DNA of 64,000 nt from Orbaceae bacterium lpD02 (GTDB taxonomy: Bacteria; Pseudomonadota; Gammaproteobacteria; Enterobacterales; Orbaceae), in the NCBI GenBank assembly GCA_036251875.1, contig CP133960.1, forward strand, positions 2,090,258 through 2,154,257, in the 5' to 3' direction. A program made the position numbers and the translations under genes. The notes beneath the pieces were generated by a model. The model was given only the letters and a program-made list of their open reading frames with translations. It ran no database searches and had not been told where the DNA came from. Of the stretch, positions 32,324-41,902 are shown in pieces (within the stretch, counting starts at the first letter, position 1; the number at the start of each line of letters is the position of its first letter).

Positions 32324-32339
32324 ATTGATTTTTTGTCAA
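32311..32339 (-). promoter_or_regulatory. Promoter of the trp operon
   Basis: Consensus -35 TTGACA (32334-32339), a 17-bp spacer and -10 TTTAAT (32311-32316) on the minus strand. Transcription would start about 25 bp before the trpL start codon. Confidence 0.85.
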
Positions 32340-32659
32340 GTAGTTTAAATAATAAATTTGCATAATCACCTCTGAATGAAATACCTTCCTTTGCTTAAAA
32401 ATAGGTATTTGCCAGATATAAACTGACGGAATTTTATCAGTATTTTAATGCATTAATCTCTCAATCAAGATGTTATGTATTTTATGGAATCAGTTATGAG
32501 CGGGAATGCTGCCGTAAATTTATAGCAGACTTAATCATCTTTTTATGAGCCACAATATGTTCTTATTATGGTGTTATCATACGAGGGAGCAATATTGATT
32601 AACGAGTTTGTTATGTTACTGTGCAGTGTAGCGCTGCACAGTAAGCAAATGAGATAATA
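32340..32659. other. Intergenic stretch between trp promoter and glycosyltransferase genes
   Basis: 320 bp without a credible gene. It holds two inverted repeats: AAATACCT/AGGTATTT (32379-32410, 16-nt spacer) and a perfect ACTGTGCAG/CTGCACAGT hairpin with a 7-nt loop (32618-32642), just past the end of the glycosyltransferase gene. The second has no T-run on either strand, so it is at best a weak 3'-end structure. Confidence 0.5.
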
Positions 32660-33418
32660 CTAAAGTTTACCATTTGATTTATATAAATAGTAAAGTTTGA
32701 CGTATTTATTCATGGTATAAAAATAGTGATTAACCGATAAAATCCAGCCCATTTTGCCATCTAAAAACCCACCTTGAATCAAATACATTTTAATAAATGC
32801 CCAAAATGGTCTTAAGACAATATCTTTAAAGAAACCACATTTTTTGTTATTTTTTCTATATTTTTCAGCAGATAGGGTGGTGTATTTATTAAATTTATTA
32901 AAATATTGCTCCCAATTGTCATAAGTGTAGTGATACAAATAAGCCGATAGTTTTTTTGATGGATAAGGTGTGATAATTTGTGGGTGGACAAAGCCTTCAA
33001 CATAGGACCCTTTTTTAGGCATTAAACGACAAACAAAATCAGGCCTTAATACGCCATGAGTGGCTTTATTGTGATGAAATTTATTTTGTCTATGCACCCA
33101 GTAAGCAATTTGTTCATTAGCCGTTACCATATCTTTGATTTGCTGTTCAAGCTCTGGCGACACTCGCTCATCGGCATCAATTAAGAAAATCCAATCATAA
33201 CTTGCTTGTTTAATCGCAAAGGTTTGTTGTCCCCCCCAATCGCCAGCAAGTGCCCGTTGAGTTACCTTGGCTCCTAATTCGGTGGCTATTTTCACGGTAT
33301 CATCGGTGCTATAATCATCAATTACAATAATCTCTTTAGCAAATTGGCAACTTTTAATACAGTCAACAATGTTGTGTTGTTCATTTTTTGCAATGATGAC
33401 GACGGACAATTCAATCAT
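32660..33418 (-). CDS. Family 2 glycosyltransferase, WaaE/LgtF-like
   Basis: 252 residues. The N-terminal GT-A fold has SVVIIAKNEQHNIVDCI and IIVIDDYSTDDT, and the metal-binding LIDADERVS replaces a DXD motif. The C-terminal part (VLRPFWAFIKMYLIQGGFLDGKMGW) is typical of the WaaE/KdtX/LgtF group, which adds a glucose to the inner heptose of lipopolysaccharide or lipooligosaccharide. In Klebsiella and Serratia waaE neighbours coaD; here coaD is nearby but divergent. Overlaps the preceding glycosyltransferase gene by 8 bp. The exact sugar and acceptor are not readable from the sequence. Confidence 0.82.
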   Translation of the reverse strand: MIELSVVIIAKNEQHNIVDCIKSCQFAKEIIVIDDYSTDDTVKIATELGAKVTQRALAGDWGGQQTFAIKQASYDWIFLIDADERVSPELEQQIKDMVTANEQIAYWVHRQNKFHHNKATHGVLRPDFVCRLMPKKGSYVEGFVHPQIITPYPSKKLSAYLYHYTYDNWEQYFNKFNKYTTLSAEKYRKNNKKCGFFKDIVLRPFWAFIKMYLIQGGFLDGKMGWILSVNHYFYTMNKYVKLYYLYKSNGKL

Positions 33419-34244
33419 TTATCACCTCTGATTGTTTATTTTTTATTAAATATTGATTCAGGCCATGCTCACAGTTATGGACACTATTTTTAACAGCTAA
33501 CTTAAGTAATTGATCATTATCATCAAGATTATGTCTTGAGTTTTCATGATGATAGAGGTGATAAGCGACACCTCCAAAACGTAGATCTTGGCGTATAATA
33601 TGGTTATTCAGCAGCCTCACCACAAACTCGCTATCTTCTCTACCCCAGCCGACAAAGTCTTCATTATAACCGTTAATAGAAATAACGTCATTCCGCCAAT
33701 AAGCCATATTACATCCTCTAACTGACGAGTAATCATTTTTAGACAAAAATTTTGTTGCTATTGGTGCAAGCAGCCGGCAGCTAATAGCATTTAGCTTATT
33801 TTGTACGCCAGTATTAAATAATGAAATTTTTGTTTTATTATTTTCAAAAAGCATCTGAGTAAATAATTCAGATAATATTACTCGCCGCCCTTGTACAAAG
33901 TAGTTTGGTTTAGCTATTAGTTTATGGTCGCGAATAAAATGGCGGTGCAATATCATATCGCCATCAATCATAATAATATAATCGCTTTCACTTTTAGCTA
34001 TAGCTAAATTACGTGAACGAGCTAACCTAAAGCCTAAATCCTCTTGCCAGCTGTGAATAAGTGGAATAGGAAATGACTTTTGATAGCGCGCAATTAATTC
34101 CCGGGTCTCTTGTTTTGAACCATCATCGGCAATAATCACCTCATTAGGTAATACTGATTGGGTTTTAATTGATAGTAATACCAGCTCAAGCGCTTTTGGC
34201 CAGTTATAGGTTGTGACGATTAAAGATACAGATTTAGGTCGCAT
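33411..34244 (-). CDS. Family 2 glycosyltransferase with C-terminal galactosyltransferase-like domain
   Basis: About 277 residues from the ATG at 34244 (a TTG four codons upstream is also open). N-terminal SLIVTTYNWPKALELVL and EVIIADDGS, then IMIDGDMILH as the DXD-type motif (about residues 90-99). The later segment VRGCNMAYWRNDVISINGYN with GWGREDSEFVVRL matches the Glyco_transf_7C type acceptor domain. Such enzymes commonly build lipopolysaccharide core or O-chain. Co-transcribed with the WaaE-like gene and divergent from coaD. Confidence 0.82.
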   Translation of the reverse strand: MRPKSVSLIVTTYNWPKALELVLLSIKTQSVLPNEVIIADDGSKQETRELIARYQKSFPIPLIHSWQEDLGFRLARSRNLAIAKSESDYIIMIDGDMILHRHFIRDHKLIAKPNYFVQGRRVILSELFTQMLFENNKTKISLFNTGVQNKLNAISCRLLAPIATKFLSKNDYSSVRGCNMAYWRNDVISINGYNEDFVGWGREDSEFVVRLLNNHIIRQDLRFGGVAYHLYHHENSRHNLDDNDQLLKLAVKNSVHNCEHGLNQYLIKNKQSEVIND

Positions 34245-34396
34245 AGTGTAATCCAAAAATTTACTTCGTTTTGAAAAAAAGCATTGTCAATATTATTGAA
34301 GCTTCGGATAAATAAGCTACATATTTGCTAACAATTTAAGCTAAATTTCGGTATGATATTATTCACAATATTTCTATATCATACACAGGTTTTCAG

Positions 34397-34882
34397 ATGA
34401 AAAAAATGCTTACTGCTATTTTTCCTGGCACATTTGATCCCATTACTAATGGTCATGTTGATCTGATTTTGAGAGCATCACTACTCTTTCCTCGCTTAAT
34501 TGTGGCTGTTGCCGATAACCCAAATAAAAAAACCTTATTCTCATTAGATGAACGTGTTGACCTTGTTTCAACGGCATTGGAGCATTTATTAAATGTTGAA
34601 GTGATTGGCTATAGTAATTTAATGGCTGATTTTGCTAAAGAGCATTTGGCTACGGTTTTGATTCGCGGTGTGCGTACGACCTATGATTTTGAGTATGAAA
34701 GGCAATTAGCCGAAATGAATCGTAGTTTAAAAAATGATTTAGATACTATTTTTTTAATGCCATCGATTGCAACAAGTTTTATTTCATCAACAATAGTTAA
34801 AGATGTTGCACTACATGACGGCGATATTTCAATATTAGTACCTAAGCATGTTGAAGTCGCATTATTACAACGCATTGGCTAG
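34397..34882 (+). CDS. coaD: Phosphopantetheine adenylyltransferase
   Basis: Makes dephospho-CoA from 4'-phosphopantetheine and ATP. 161 residues. The nucleotidyltransferase motif PGTFDPITNGH (His20) and the C-terminal SFISSTIVKD are the family signatures; LIRGVRTTYDFEYE is also conserved. It begins ATGAAAAAAATG, and the second ATG three codons on cannot be excluded as the start. It precedes rlmD by 12 bp. Confidence 0.95.
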   Translation: MKKMLTAIFPGTFDPITNGHVDLILRASLLFPRLIVAVADNPNKKTLFSLDERVDLVSTALEHLLNVEVIGYSNLMADFAKEHLATVLIRGVRTTYDFEYERQLAEMNRSLKNDLDTIFLMPSIATSFISSTIVKDVALHDGDISILVPKHVEVALLQRIG

Positions 34883-34894
34883 TATCTATTAATC

Positions 34895-36229
34895 ATGGTT
34901 TTATTTTATTCTCCGCCTAAAAAAGCGCCATCAACGCCAAAAGCGATTAAATTGACCGTACATGCGCTTGATGGTTTTGGTCAAGGAATCGCTCATTATC
35001 TCGGGAAAACGGTATTTATTAAAAATGCGTTACCCGGTGAACAAGTTGAAGTTCGATTAACTGAAGATAAGAGGCAGTACGCAAAAGCAAAAGTATTAAA
35101 ATATTTAGTTAAAAGCGAACAACGTATCGCTCCGAATTGTCGCCATTATCGTATTTGTGGCGGCTGCGAAATGCAGCATATGGCAATAGCGATGCAGCAT
35201 CACGTCAAAGCAGGCGCTTTGCTCGGGTTAATTGAAAAAGAGACGGGCTATAAGATAGATGCTACTGATGTTAAGATGATTACTTCCACTCCTTATCATT
35301 ACCGGCGGCGCGCTCGTCTGGCCATAATGTATGAAAATAACCAGTTAGTCATCGGTTTCAGACAATTAGAATCAAAGCAAATTGTCGATATTACCGTTTG
35401 CCCTGTTTTAGTCGAGCAACTAGAGCTACAGCTCGTACCATTAAAAGGCTGTTTGAATGGGTTAAAAGATAGAAAAGCCTTGGGGCATCTTGACCTTATT
35501 CATACCGATAGCGGTACAATTGTAGTATTAAGACATGTTCGCGCTTTTAGTGAGCAAGATACTAAGCAGCTCGTTGATTTTGCATTACAGCAAAAAATAA
35601 GCTTTTATTTACATGGCGATGAGCTTGTCCATTTAGTTGGCAATAAAGAGCATTATTATTGCATTGGCCCATTAAAATTAATGTTTAGTCCGCTTGATTT
35701 TATTCAGGTGAATGAAGGCGTTAATTTGCTTATGATCGAGCAAGCAATTGACTGGCTCGAATTAATTCCGCAAGATCATGTGTTAGATCTATTTTGTGGT
35801 ATGGGTAATTTTACCTTACCAATTGCAATGAAATGCGCTAATGTTTTCGGCGTTGAAGGGGTTGATGCTTTAGTTGATAAGGCAAAATTTAATGCGATAT
35901 TTAATCGACAATATTTACTCGGAGACAGTGAGTTTTTTGTTAGCAACTTAGATCACATTGATGAAAACTCCGTTTGGTTTACCGCTAGCATTAATAAAGT
36001 CTTGCTTGATCCGGCAAGGCCTGGTGCTAATAAGGTCATTGCTAAAATAATACAATATAGTCCGACACATGTGGTCTATATTTCATGTAATCCAGCAACA
36101 TTAGTACGCGATAGTAAAATATTATTACAAGCTGGCTATCAGATCGCAAATATATCAATTTTAGATATGTTTCCGCAGACTAAACATATTGAATCAATGT
36201 TATTGTTTATTAAATTAGGAACAAAATAA
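34895..36229 (+). CDS. rlmD: 23S rRNA (uracil-1939-C5)-methyltransferase RlmD
   Basis: 444 residues. An N-terminal TRAM domain (about 15-70) is followed by an iron-sulfur motif CRHYRICGGC with cysteines 82, 88 and 91. The SAM-binding LDLFCGMGNFTLP and the catalytic-cysteine motif YISCNPATLVRD lie in the C-terminal half. It sits one base before relA, the neighbour it has in E. coli. Confidence 0.95.
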   Translation: MVLFYSPPKKAPSTPKAIKLTVHALDGFGQGIAHYLGKTVFIKNALPGEQVEVRLTEDKRQYAKAKVLKYLVKSEQRIAPNCRHYRICGGCEMQHMAIAMQHHVKAGALLGLIEKETGYKIDATDVKMITSTPYHYRRRARLAIMYENNQLVIGFRQLESKQIVDITVCPVLVEQLELQLVPLKGCLNGLKDRKALGHLDLIHTDSGTIVVLRHVRAFSEQDTKQLVDFALQQKISFYLHGDELVHLVGNKEHYYCIGPLKLMFSPLDFIQVNEGVNLLMIEQAIDWLELIPQDHVLDLFCGMGNFTLPIAMKCANVFGVEGVDALVDKAKFNAIFNRQYLLGDSEFFVSNLDHIDENSVWFTASINKVLLDPARPGANKVIAKIIQYSPTHVVYISCNPATLVRDSKILLQAGYQIANISILDMFPQTKHIESMLLFIKLGTK

Positions 36230-36230
36230 G

Positions 36231-38480
36231 ATGGTATCAATAAGAGAAGCACATCAGCACAGTAATGAACATTACTCATTAGAACAGTTTGATGTTGAAC
36301 AGTGGGCAAAACATATATTATCTTTAAATAATTCAAAATCTTATAATAAGTTTAAAACAGTCTGGGATTTTTGTTTTGAAAATAGCGCAGGAGCGGCTGA
36401 GCAACATCATTGTTTTGCTAATGCTATTGAGATGGTTGAAATTCTATCGATGTTAAATATGGATATCGATAGTTTATGTGCTGCATTATTGTGTCCTTTT
36501 CTTGATGCTAAAATTATTCGCCGAGAAGATATTAGCGACGTATTTGACCGTGAAATATTGCACTTGGTGACCAGTATTATTCGTATGAAAGAGATCCGTC
36601 AGTTACGCGCTATCCGTAACGGGACTGCGACCTCAGAACAAATTGACAGTATTCGGCGAATGTTACTTGCAATGGTGAATGATTTTCGTAGTGTTGTGAT
36701 TAAGCTAGCTGAGCGAATCACCTACTTGCGAGACTTAATTGATGCACCAAGGGAAAAACAAGTTCTTGCCGCAAAAGAGTGTTTTAATATTTATGCGCCG
36801 CTTGCTAATCGTTTAGGTATTGGTCAATTAAAGTGGGAAATAGAAGATTTTTGTTTCCGTTATCTGCAACCTGATGAATATCGTTTGATTGCTAATCAGT
36901 TACATGAAAAACGGATGGATCGAGAACGATATATTAATGATTTTGTGGCTAATTTACAAAATATAATCAATCAAGATAAGATTAAAGCTGAAGTATATGG
37001 TCGACCAAAACATATTTATAGTATTTGGCGAAAAATGGAACGGAAAAACTTAACGTTTGATGCTCTTTATGATATTCGCGCAGTGCGAATTATTTGTGAA
37101 CGCGTTGAAGATTGTTATGCCGCTTTAAGTATTGTTCATAGCCAGTATAAACATATAGCCAAAGAGTTTGATGATTATGTGGCAAACCCTAAACCGAATG
37201 GTTACCAATCGATTCATACGGTGGTTTATGGCCCGCAAGATAATACGATTGAAATTCAAATCCGTACCGAGCAGATGCATAATGACGCTGAGTTAGGGAT
37301 TGCCGCTCACTGGAAATATAAAGAAGGTAGCACCGATAAGATGACCGCTTATGACCAGCGTATTAGCTGGCTTCGGAAGTTACTTGCGTGGCAGCAAGAG
37401 ATGTCGGAAAGTGGTGAAATTCAAGAGCAAGTGCGCAGTCAGGTATTTGATGATAGAGTCTACGTTTTTACGCCCAAAGGCGACGTAGTTGATTTACCTG
37501 CAGGCTCAACACCACTTGATTTTGCGTATCATATCCATAGTGATGTTGGGCATCGCTGTATTGGCGCAAAAATTGCTGGGCGCATCGTACCTTTTACCCA
37601 TCAGTTAAAGATGGGAGACGTGGTTGAAATTATTACTCAAAAACAGCTAAACCCAAGCCGTGATTGGTTGAACCCAAATGCTGGCTTTGTTAATAGCAGC
37701 AGGGCGAGAGCAAAAATTCAAGCATGGTTTAAGAAACAAGATCGCGAAAAAAATATTGCGGCAGGTAAAGAGCTCCTTGAGAGTGAACTGGTGCAATTAG
37801 AATTAGTGATAAAAGATGTTGAAAAACTATTAATCAATCGTTATAACGCACATAGCTTTGATGAAGTATTGGCCGGAATTGGTAGCGGCGATATTCGTAT
37901 TAATCAACTAGTTAATTATCTCAATGCGCAGTTTAATAAGCCAACCGCGGAGGAAGAAGACGAGGCTGCTTTAAAACTGCTGACACAAAAATCAAATACT
38001 CAAACCAAAAACAGTAAGAAAAATAGTAGTGAAATTATTATTGAGGGTGTCGGAAACTTGATGATGACCATGGCAAAGTGCTGCCGACCGATTCCTGGCG
38101 ATGATATTATAGGCTTTGTTACGCTAGGGCGAGGAGTATCGATTCACCGTGCTGATTGTGAACAATTATTAGAATTGAAAGAGCATGCACCAGAACGAAT
38201 AGTTGAGGCCTTGTGGAATAATCAGCGTTTTGGCAGTTACACGATGGTGATGCGGGTTATTGCAAGTGACCGTAGCGGTTTATTGCGTGATATCACTACT
38301 ATTTTGGCCAATGAAAAAGTGAATGTACTGGGAGTTTCAAGTCGCAGCGATATTAAGCAGCAAATAGCAACAATTGATATGGATATGGAGGTGTCTGATC
38401 AAGAGTCGCTTAATCGCGTACTCAATAAACTTGTACAGCTACCTGATGTAATTGAGGCTAGGCGGTTATCTAATAATTAG
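36231..38480 (+). CDS. relA: GTP pyrophosphokinase RelA, (p)ppGpp synthetase I
   Basis: Ribosome-associated synthesis of (p)ppGpp during amino-acid starvation. 749 residues (E. coli 744). The N-terminal hydrolase-like domain lacks the HD residues expected of an active hydrolase (around AALLCPFLDAKIIRREDIS), so it is RelA rather than SpoT. The synthetase core has YGRPKHIYSIWRKM, DIRAVRIICE and NPKPNGYQSIHT. A TGS domain (VFTPKGDVVDLPAGSTPLDF), a Cys-rich CCRPIPGDDI zinc-finger region and a C-terminal ACT domain follow. Confidence 0.96.
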   Translation: MVSIREAHQHSNEHYSLEQFDVEQWAKHILSLNNSKSYNKFKTVWDFCFENSAGAAEQHHCFANAIEMVEILSMLNMDIDSLCAALLCPFLDAKIIRREDISDVFDREILHLVTSIIRMKEIRQLRAIRNGTATSEQIDSIRRMLLAMVNDFRSVVIKLAERITYLRDLIDAPREKQVLAAKECFNIYAPLANRLGIGQLKWEIEDFCFRYLQPDEYRLIANQLHEKRMDRERYINDFVANLQNIINQDKIKAEVYGRPKHIYSIWRKMERKNLTFDALYDIRAVRIICERVEDCYAALSIVHSQYKHIAKEFDDYVANPKPNGYQSIHTVVYGPQDNTIEIQIRTEQMHNDAELGIAAHWKYKEGSTDKMTAYDQRISWLRKLLAWQQEMSESGEIQEQVRSQVFDDRVYVFTPKGDVVDLPAGSTPLDFAYHIHSDVGHRCIGAKIAGRIVPFTHQLKMGDVVEIITQKQLNPSRDWLNPNAGFVNSSRARAKIQAWFKKQDREKNIAAGKELLESELVQLELVIKDVEKLLINRYNAHSFDEVLAGIGSGDIRINQLVNYLNAQFNKPTAEEEDEAALKLLTQKSNTQTKNSKKNSSEIIIEGVGNLMMTMAKCCRPIPGDDIIGFVTLGRGVSIHRADCEQLLELKEHAPERIVEALWNNQRFGSYTMVMRVIASDRSGLLRDITTILANEKVNVLGVSSRSDIKQQIATIDMDMEVSDQESLNRVLNKLVQLPDVIEARRLSNN

Positions 38481-38577
38481 CTATTTTTTTCAGATTTGCC
38501 CCGGTATTAGCATGGTTTGTCTGGTAGCGGTGAAGTATGCTAGCTGTGATTATCGATTTCATCATGCTGCCGCTAAA

Positions 38578-38594
38578 ATAACCTTTTTGGTTAT
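38578..38594 (-). terminator. Possible weak terminator of folA
   Basis: On the minus strand, ATAACC, an AAAAA loop and GGTTAT followed by TTTT. Only 6 bp, so a weak candidate; it lies 20 bp beyond the folA stop. Confidence 0.35.
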
Positions 38595-38614
38595 AAGGCG
38601 GAACGTCGATAAAA

Positions 38615-39121
38615 TTATAATGAATTTTTTATTTGTGCTTTTTCTAAAATTTCAAACGTATAATCATACGGATTTTTATCATCAGCATGGTGTGTTTCTT
38701 GGAAAATTTGCTGCCATTGACTCGAGCTGTAGTCTGGAAAGCAGGTGTCACCTTTTAACTCAGCATTAATGTGAGTTAAGTAGAGACGGTCGGCATAAGC
38801 TAGAGCTTGCTGATAAATATTTCCACCACCAATAATAAATACTTCTTCATTCTTTTTAGCAATATTGATTGCTTCTTCTAAACTCGTAACCCAACTAATT
38901 TGTGGATTAGTACTTAATTGCGGTGTTCGACTAATAATAATATTATGCCGATTTGGCAGTGGTCTACCTATTGATTCAAACGTTTTTCGTCCCATAATAA
39001 TCGGCTTATTCAGTGTATTTTTTTTAAACCATGCTAAATCTGCGGGTAAATGCCACGGCATTTGATTATCTAGTCCAATAACACGCTGATTTGCCATTGC
39101 TACAATAATACTTAAAATCAT
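38615..39121 (-). CDS. folA: Dihydrofolate reductase
   Basis: NADPH-dependent reduction of dihydrofolate. 168 residues (E. coli 159). ILSIIVAMANQRVIG with MPWHLPADLAWFKK contains the catalytic Asp28; IMGRKTFESIGRPLPNR and VFIIGGGNIYQQAL are the NADPH-binding segments. These are the classic chromosomal, trimethoprim-target type features. Convergent with relA, 134 bp apart. Confidence 0.96.
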   Translation of the reverse strand: MILSIIVAMANQRVIGLDNQMPWHLPADLAWFKKNTLNKPIIMGRKTFESIGRPLPNRHNIIISRTPQLSTNPQISWVTSLEEAINIAKKNEEVFIIGGGNIYQQALAYADRLYLTHINAELKGDTCFPDYSSSQWQQIFQETHHADDKNPYDYTFEILEKAQIKNSL

Positions 39122-39148
39122 AATTTAGCCTTATTTTAAATTTATTCA

Positions 39149-40219
39149 TTATATTGCATAGCCCAGCGCCCTAATTTTTTGCTGAACATGAGGGGGGAAT
39201 TCAGTTTTTTGCCATAATCGATTACTTAATTCGGCCAGTGATTCTTGTTGTCCGCTGACGATCCAATTAGCTAAATGGGTTGCTACATCGGGGTAGACAA
39301 TCGGTGAGGGCGATGGCTTGGTTAGCCATTTTTCTAGCACTTTTTGATCAAGAAAATTCATAACAGTTGCCAGATCAAGTTTTGCTAAACACTCGGCATT
39401 ATAAATTTGTTCAAATTGACCTGAAACAGGTTTAGTCAACACTTTTTTACCTAAAACGAGTGCTTCTGAAATGAGAGCAAACCCAGTGTTAGCAATAATT
39501 CCCGAACAGGCGGATACAGCATTAGTAAATGTGTCACGGCTTAAGGGTTTAAGATTAATTGCGTTATTTATTGCTTCTTGTTTTATATTTGGGTGGTAGC
39601 ATTCAAACTCATAGCGCTGACTAAATGGTAGTAAAAAACTAATAATATCTTCAATTGATTCGAAGGGTAGATAAACAATAATTTTGCCATTTTCGTGCTG
39701 ACAAATTAATGGATCGATTATAGGGGGTACTAAGGCATGACCAAAGTGAAACCAGTGTAGGCCAATAGGTTTAGTTACAGGGGCATAAAACTTCATGATA
39801 GTATTCGCAATGAGCCCATACTCTTTAGGCTTAAAGTATTGACAAACAGCCTGATTGCTAATCCCTAAGCTTTCTCGTCCCCGGTGATGAGCAGCCCAAG
39901 CGCTAACGGGCTCGAAGTCACTAATAATCATATCATATTGTGATAAATCGAGATCGCGGACATCTTTGATCAGGCGAAAACCTCGTATGCGTTTAATTGT
40001 TTTATGTAGGTTTATTTTGCCATTTTGGGTTGCAAAACTCATTCCTTCATAGATTTTATAGTCACCAAATGCATCCATATCAAAGTAATCTTTGGCATCT
40101 CTACCACTAAAAATATAATCGACCTCAGCTTTTGCAATACTTAGCGCTTTAGCTAAGGTCCGACAGCGGCTGATATGTCCATTTCCCGTACCTTGAATTC
40201 CAAATAGGATTTTCATCAT
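39149..40219 (-). CDS. MJ1255/VC2487-type glycosyltransferase
   Basis: 356 residues with the N-terminal signature FGIQGTGNGHISRCRTLAKAL (about 4-24) and a UDP-glycosyltransferase-like C-terminal half (SGIIANTGFALISEALVLGKKVL). This matches the conserved MJ1255/VC2487 group of GT-B glycosyltransferases, whose acceptors are mostly unknown. It is divergent from an OpgB/LTA-synthase-like gene, 237 bp away, which suggests shared work on a glycolipid or surface glycan. A second ATG directly follows the first. Function beyond glycosyl transfer is inference. Confidence 0.8.
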   Translation of the reverse strand: MMKILFGIQGTGNGHISRCRTLAKALSIAKAEVDYIFSGRDAKDYFDMDAFGDYKIYEGMSFATQNGKINLHKTIKRIRGFRLIKDVRDLDLSQYDMIISDFEPVSAWAAHHRGRESLGISNQAVCQYFKPKEYGLIANTIMKFYAPVTKPIGLHWFHFGHALVPPIIDPLICQHENGKIIVYLPFESIEDIISFLLPFSQRYEFECYHPNIKQEAINNAINLKPLSRDTFTNAVSACSGIIANTGFALISEALVLGKKVLTKPVSGQFEQIYNAECLAKLDLATVMNFLDQKVLEKWLTKPSPSPIVYPDVATHLANWIVSGQQESLAELSNRLWQKTEFPPHVQQKIRALGYAI

Positions 40220-40456
40220 ATTTCCTTGCTATTTATCGATGATATCTCTATCAATGTTGTTATCATATCAGAATTGATTATTTTGTTGATATAAATGTGA
40301 CAAGCAAAGCTGAAATAAGTTCGTTTAACCGCGTGATTAACTCATCTATAACAATGTAAAGTATTATATATCAAACTATCTTATAATCTAAACAAATGCA
40401 TCTTATTGGATTTGTAGTATACTGTGTAACATTTAGAATTATGATTATTAGATAAC

Positions 40457-41902
40457 ATGCTAGCCTTATTGCCGATTAATGCTTGGATCTCGCTTCCTTT
40501 ATTACTTATCTCTATTTCGTTGGCTTCCTTTGTTCACGGCAAAAGAGCAAAATTACTGATTATTATTTTAATGACTTTGCTATTGGTTACCGAATTGATC
40601 TCAATTTATTTTAGTGGCGGATTTGTTGACTATCAGTTCTATGTCAATCTTAATGCCAATGATATTATTGAAGGGTTAGCTATTTTTAAGCTACAGGCAG
40701 CTTTTGCCATTGTTGCTTTTTTTGTTTTTCTTTTTGTTCAGTTCAAATTGGCTGTAGTGTTACAAAAATGTAAAATATTTCTTCGTTTAGCGATCTTAGT
40801 CGTTGCAATATTATCCCTTAACTATGAGCATGGACCTGTCGAAAAATTATTTGAAATATATCAGGTTACTAGCTCACCTAAATTAACATTCACTCAATCA
40901 TTAGAAAAGCTAAATATCACTGATTACCCTACTAAAGAACAAATTGAAGCCTTGTCTGGTAAAAATATTATTGTTATTTCATTAGAATCGTTTGAGCAGG
41001 GTTTTTTAGATTTTAACGATATCACGCCGAATTTGAATAAATTGACGCAGAAATATTCATTTTATCCTAATATCCCAATGGGAATGGGGAGCTCATGGAC
41101 CACTGCCTCTATGTATACTTATATGACGGGCATGCCGTTGCTCGTTGGTGGATCTAATACTACACCGTTAAGTGATATAACAAAAACAAACTTAGTCAGT
41201 TTGGGGGATGTATTAAATAAAGGTGGTTATCAAGCCCGTTATATTATAGGTAGTCCTACCTTTGCAGGGATTGGCCATATTATCTCTCTATTTGGAATTG
41301 ATGTTATTTGTGAAAAAAACTACCCAGATCAATATCCTGATGCGCCATTTGGTCTCTATGATAGAGATACCTTTGATATAGCAAAGCGACAAATTAACGA
41401 GTTAGCGGCAAGCGATAAACCATTTGCACTTTTTATTTCGACGATTTCAACGCATGCACCCGATGGTTTCCATGATGCGCGAATGGAGCCGTTGATAAGT
41501 AAGAAAGACAATAGTATGTCATTTGCAGCGGCTTCACTCGATTATAATTTAAATCGGTTTATTGAATATTTGGATAAGCAAGGCATGCTAAAAAACACTG
41601 TATTTTATATTTTTCCTGATCACTTAATGATGGGAGCGGGGACACAAACTATTGCTAATTTATCGCAACGAGAGCGTTTTTTGTATTTATTGACAAATGC
41701 TAATTCAACAGATCTTGCGATGGATGTAAAAAGTACCATTTATCAAATCGATCTACCTCGTATTATTTTAGATGGCGCAGGAATCAAAACGAATGCGCGC
41801 TTCTTAACTGATTATTTAGATCACACAATCGATAAAAAGCAGTTTATTATTGATCATAAATCCGCTATAGCAACGATTAATCGTTCGGCAGGTACCCAGT
41901 AG
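40457..41902 (+). CDS. Sulfatase-family phosphoglycerol transferase, OpgB/LTA-synthase-like
   Basis: 481 residues. The N-terminal third has about four membrane helices (to about residue 122), then a periplasmic alkaline-phosphatase-fold domain. Metal and catalytic elements are IIVISLESFEQG (E177), SSWTTASMYTYMTGMPL with the likely Thr nucleophile at 215 or 216, STHAPDG, and FPDHLMM (Asp-His). The SSWTTASM...GMPL block resembles the OpgB (MdoB) TGWTIAGM...GIPL block more than Gram-positive LtaS. It probably transfers phosphoglycerol from phosphatidylglycerol to a glycan; the acceptor is unknown. Confidence 0.78.
   Translation: MLALLPINAWISLPLLLISISLASFVHGKRAKLLIIILMTLLLVTELISIYFSGGFVDYQFYVNLNANDIIEGLAIFKLQAAFAIVAFFVFLFVQFKLAVVLQKCKIFLRLAILVVAILSLNYEHGPVEKLFEIYQVTSSPKLTFTQSLEKLNITDYPTKEQIEALSGKNIIVISLESFEQGFLDFNDITPNLNKLTQKYSFYPNIPMGMGSSWTTASMYTYMTGMPLLVGGSNTTPLSDITKTNLVSLGDVLNKGGYQARYIIGSPTFAGIGHIISLFGIDVICEKNYPDQYPDAPFGLYDRDTFDIAKRQINELAASDKPFALFISTISTHAPDGFHDARMEPLISKKDNSMSFAAASLDYNLNRFIEYLDKQGMLKNTVFYIFPDHLMMGAGTQTIANLSQRERFLYLLTNANSTDLAMDVKSTIYQIDLPRIILDGAGIKTNARFLTDYLDHTIDKKQFIIDHKSAIATINRSAGTQ

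Noticed and set aside
32618-32642. Perfect 9-bp hairpin as a terminator or REP-like element
   Set aside because: No T-run on either strand and no second copy noticed in the window; kept only as a description of the gap.
38452-38769. Plus-strand frame of 105 codons at the end of relA and across folA
   Set aside because: It overlaps the ends of two well-supported genes, mainly antisense to folA, and has no family features.
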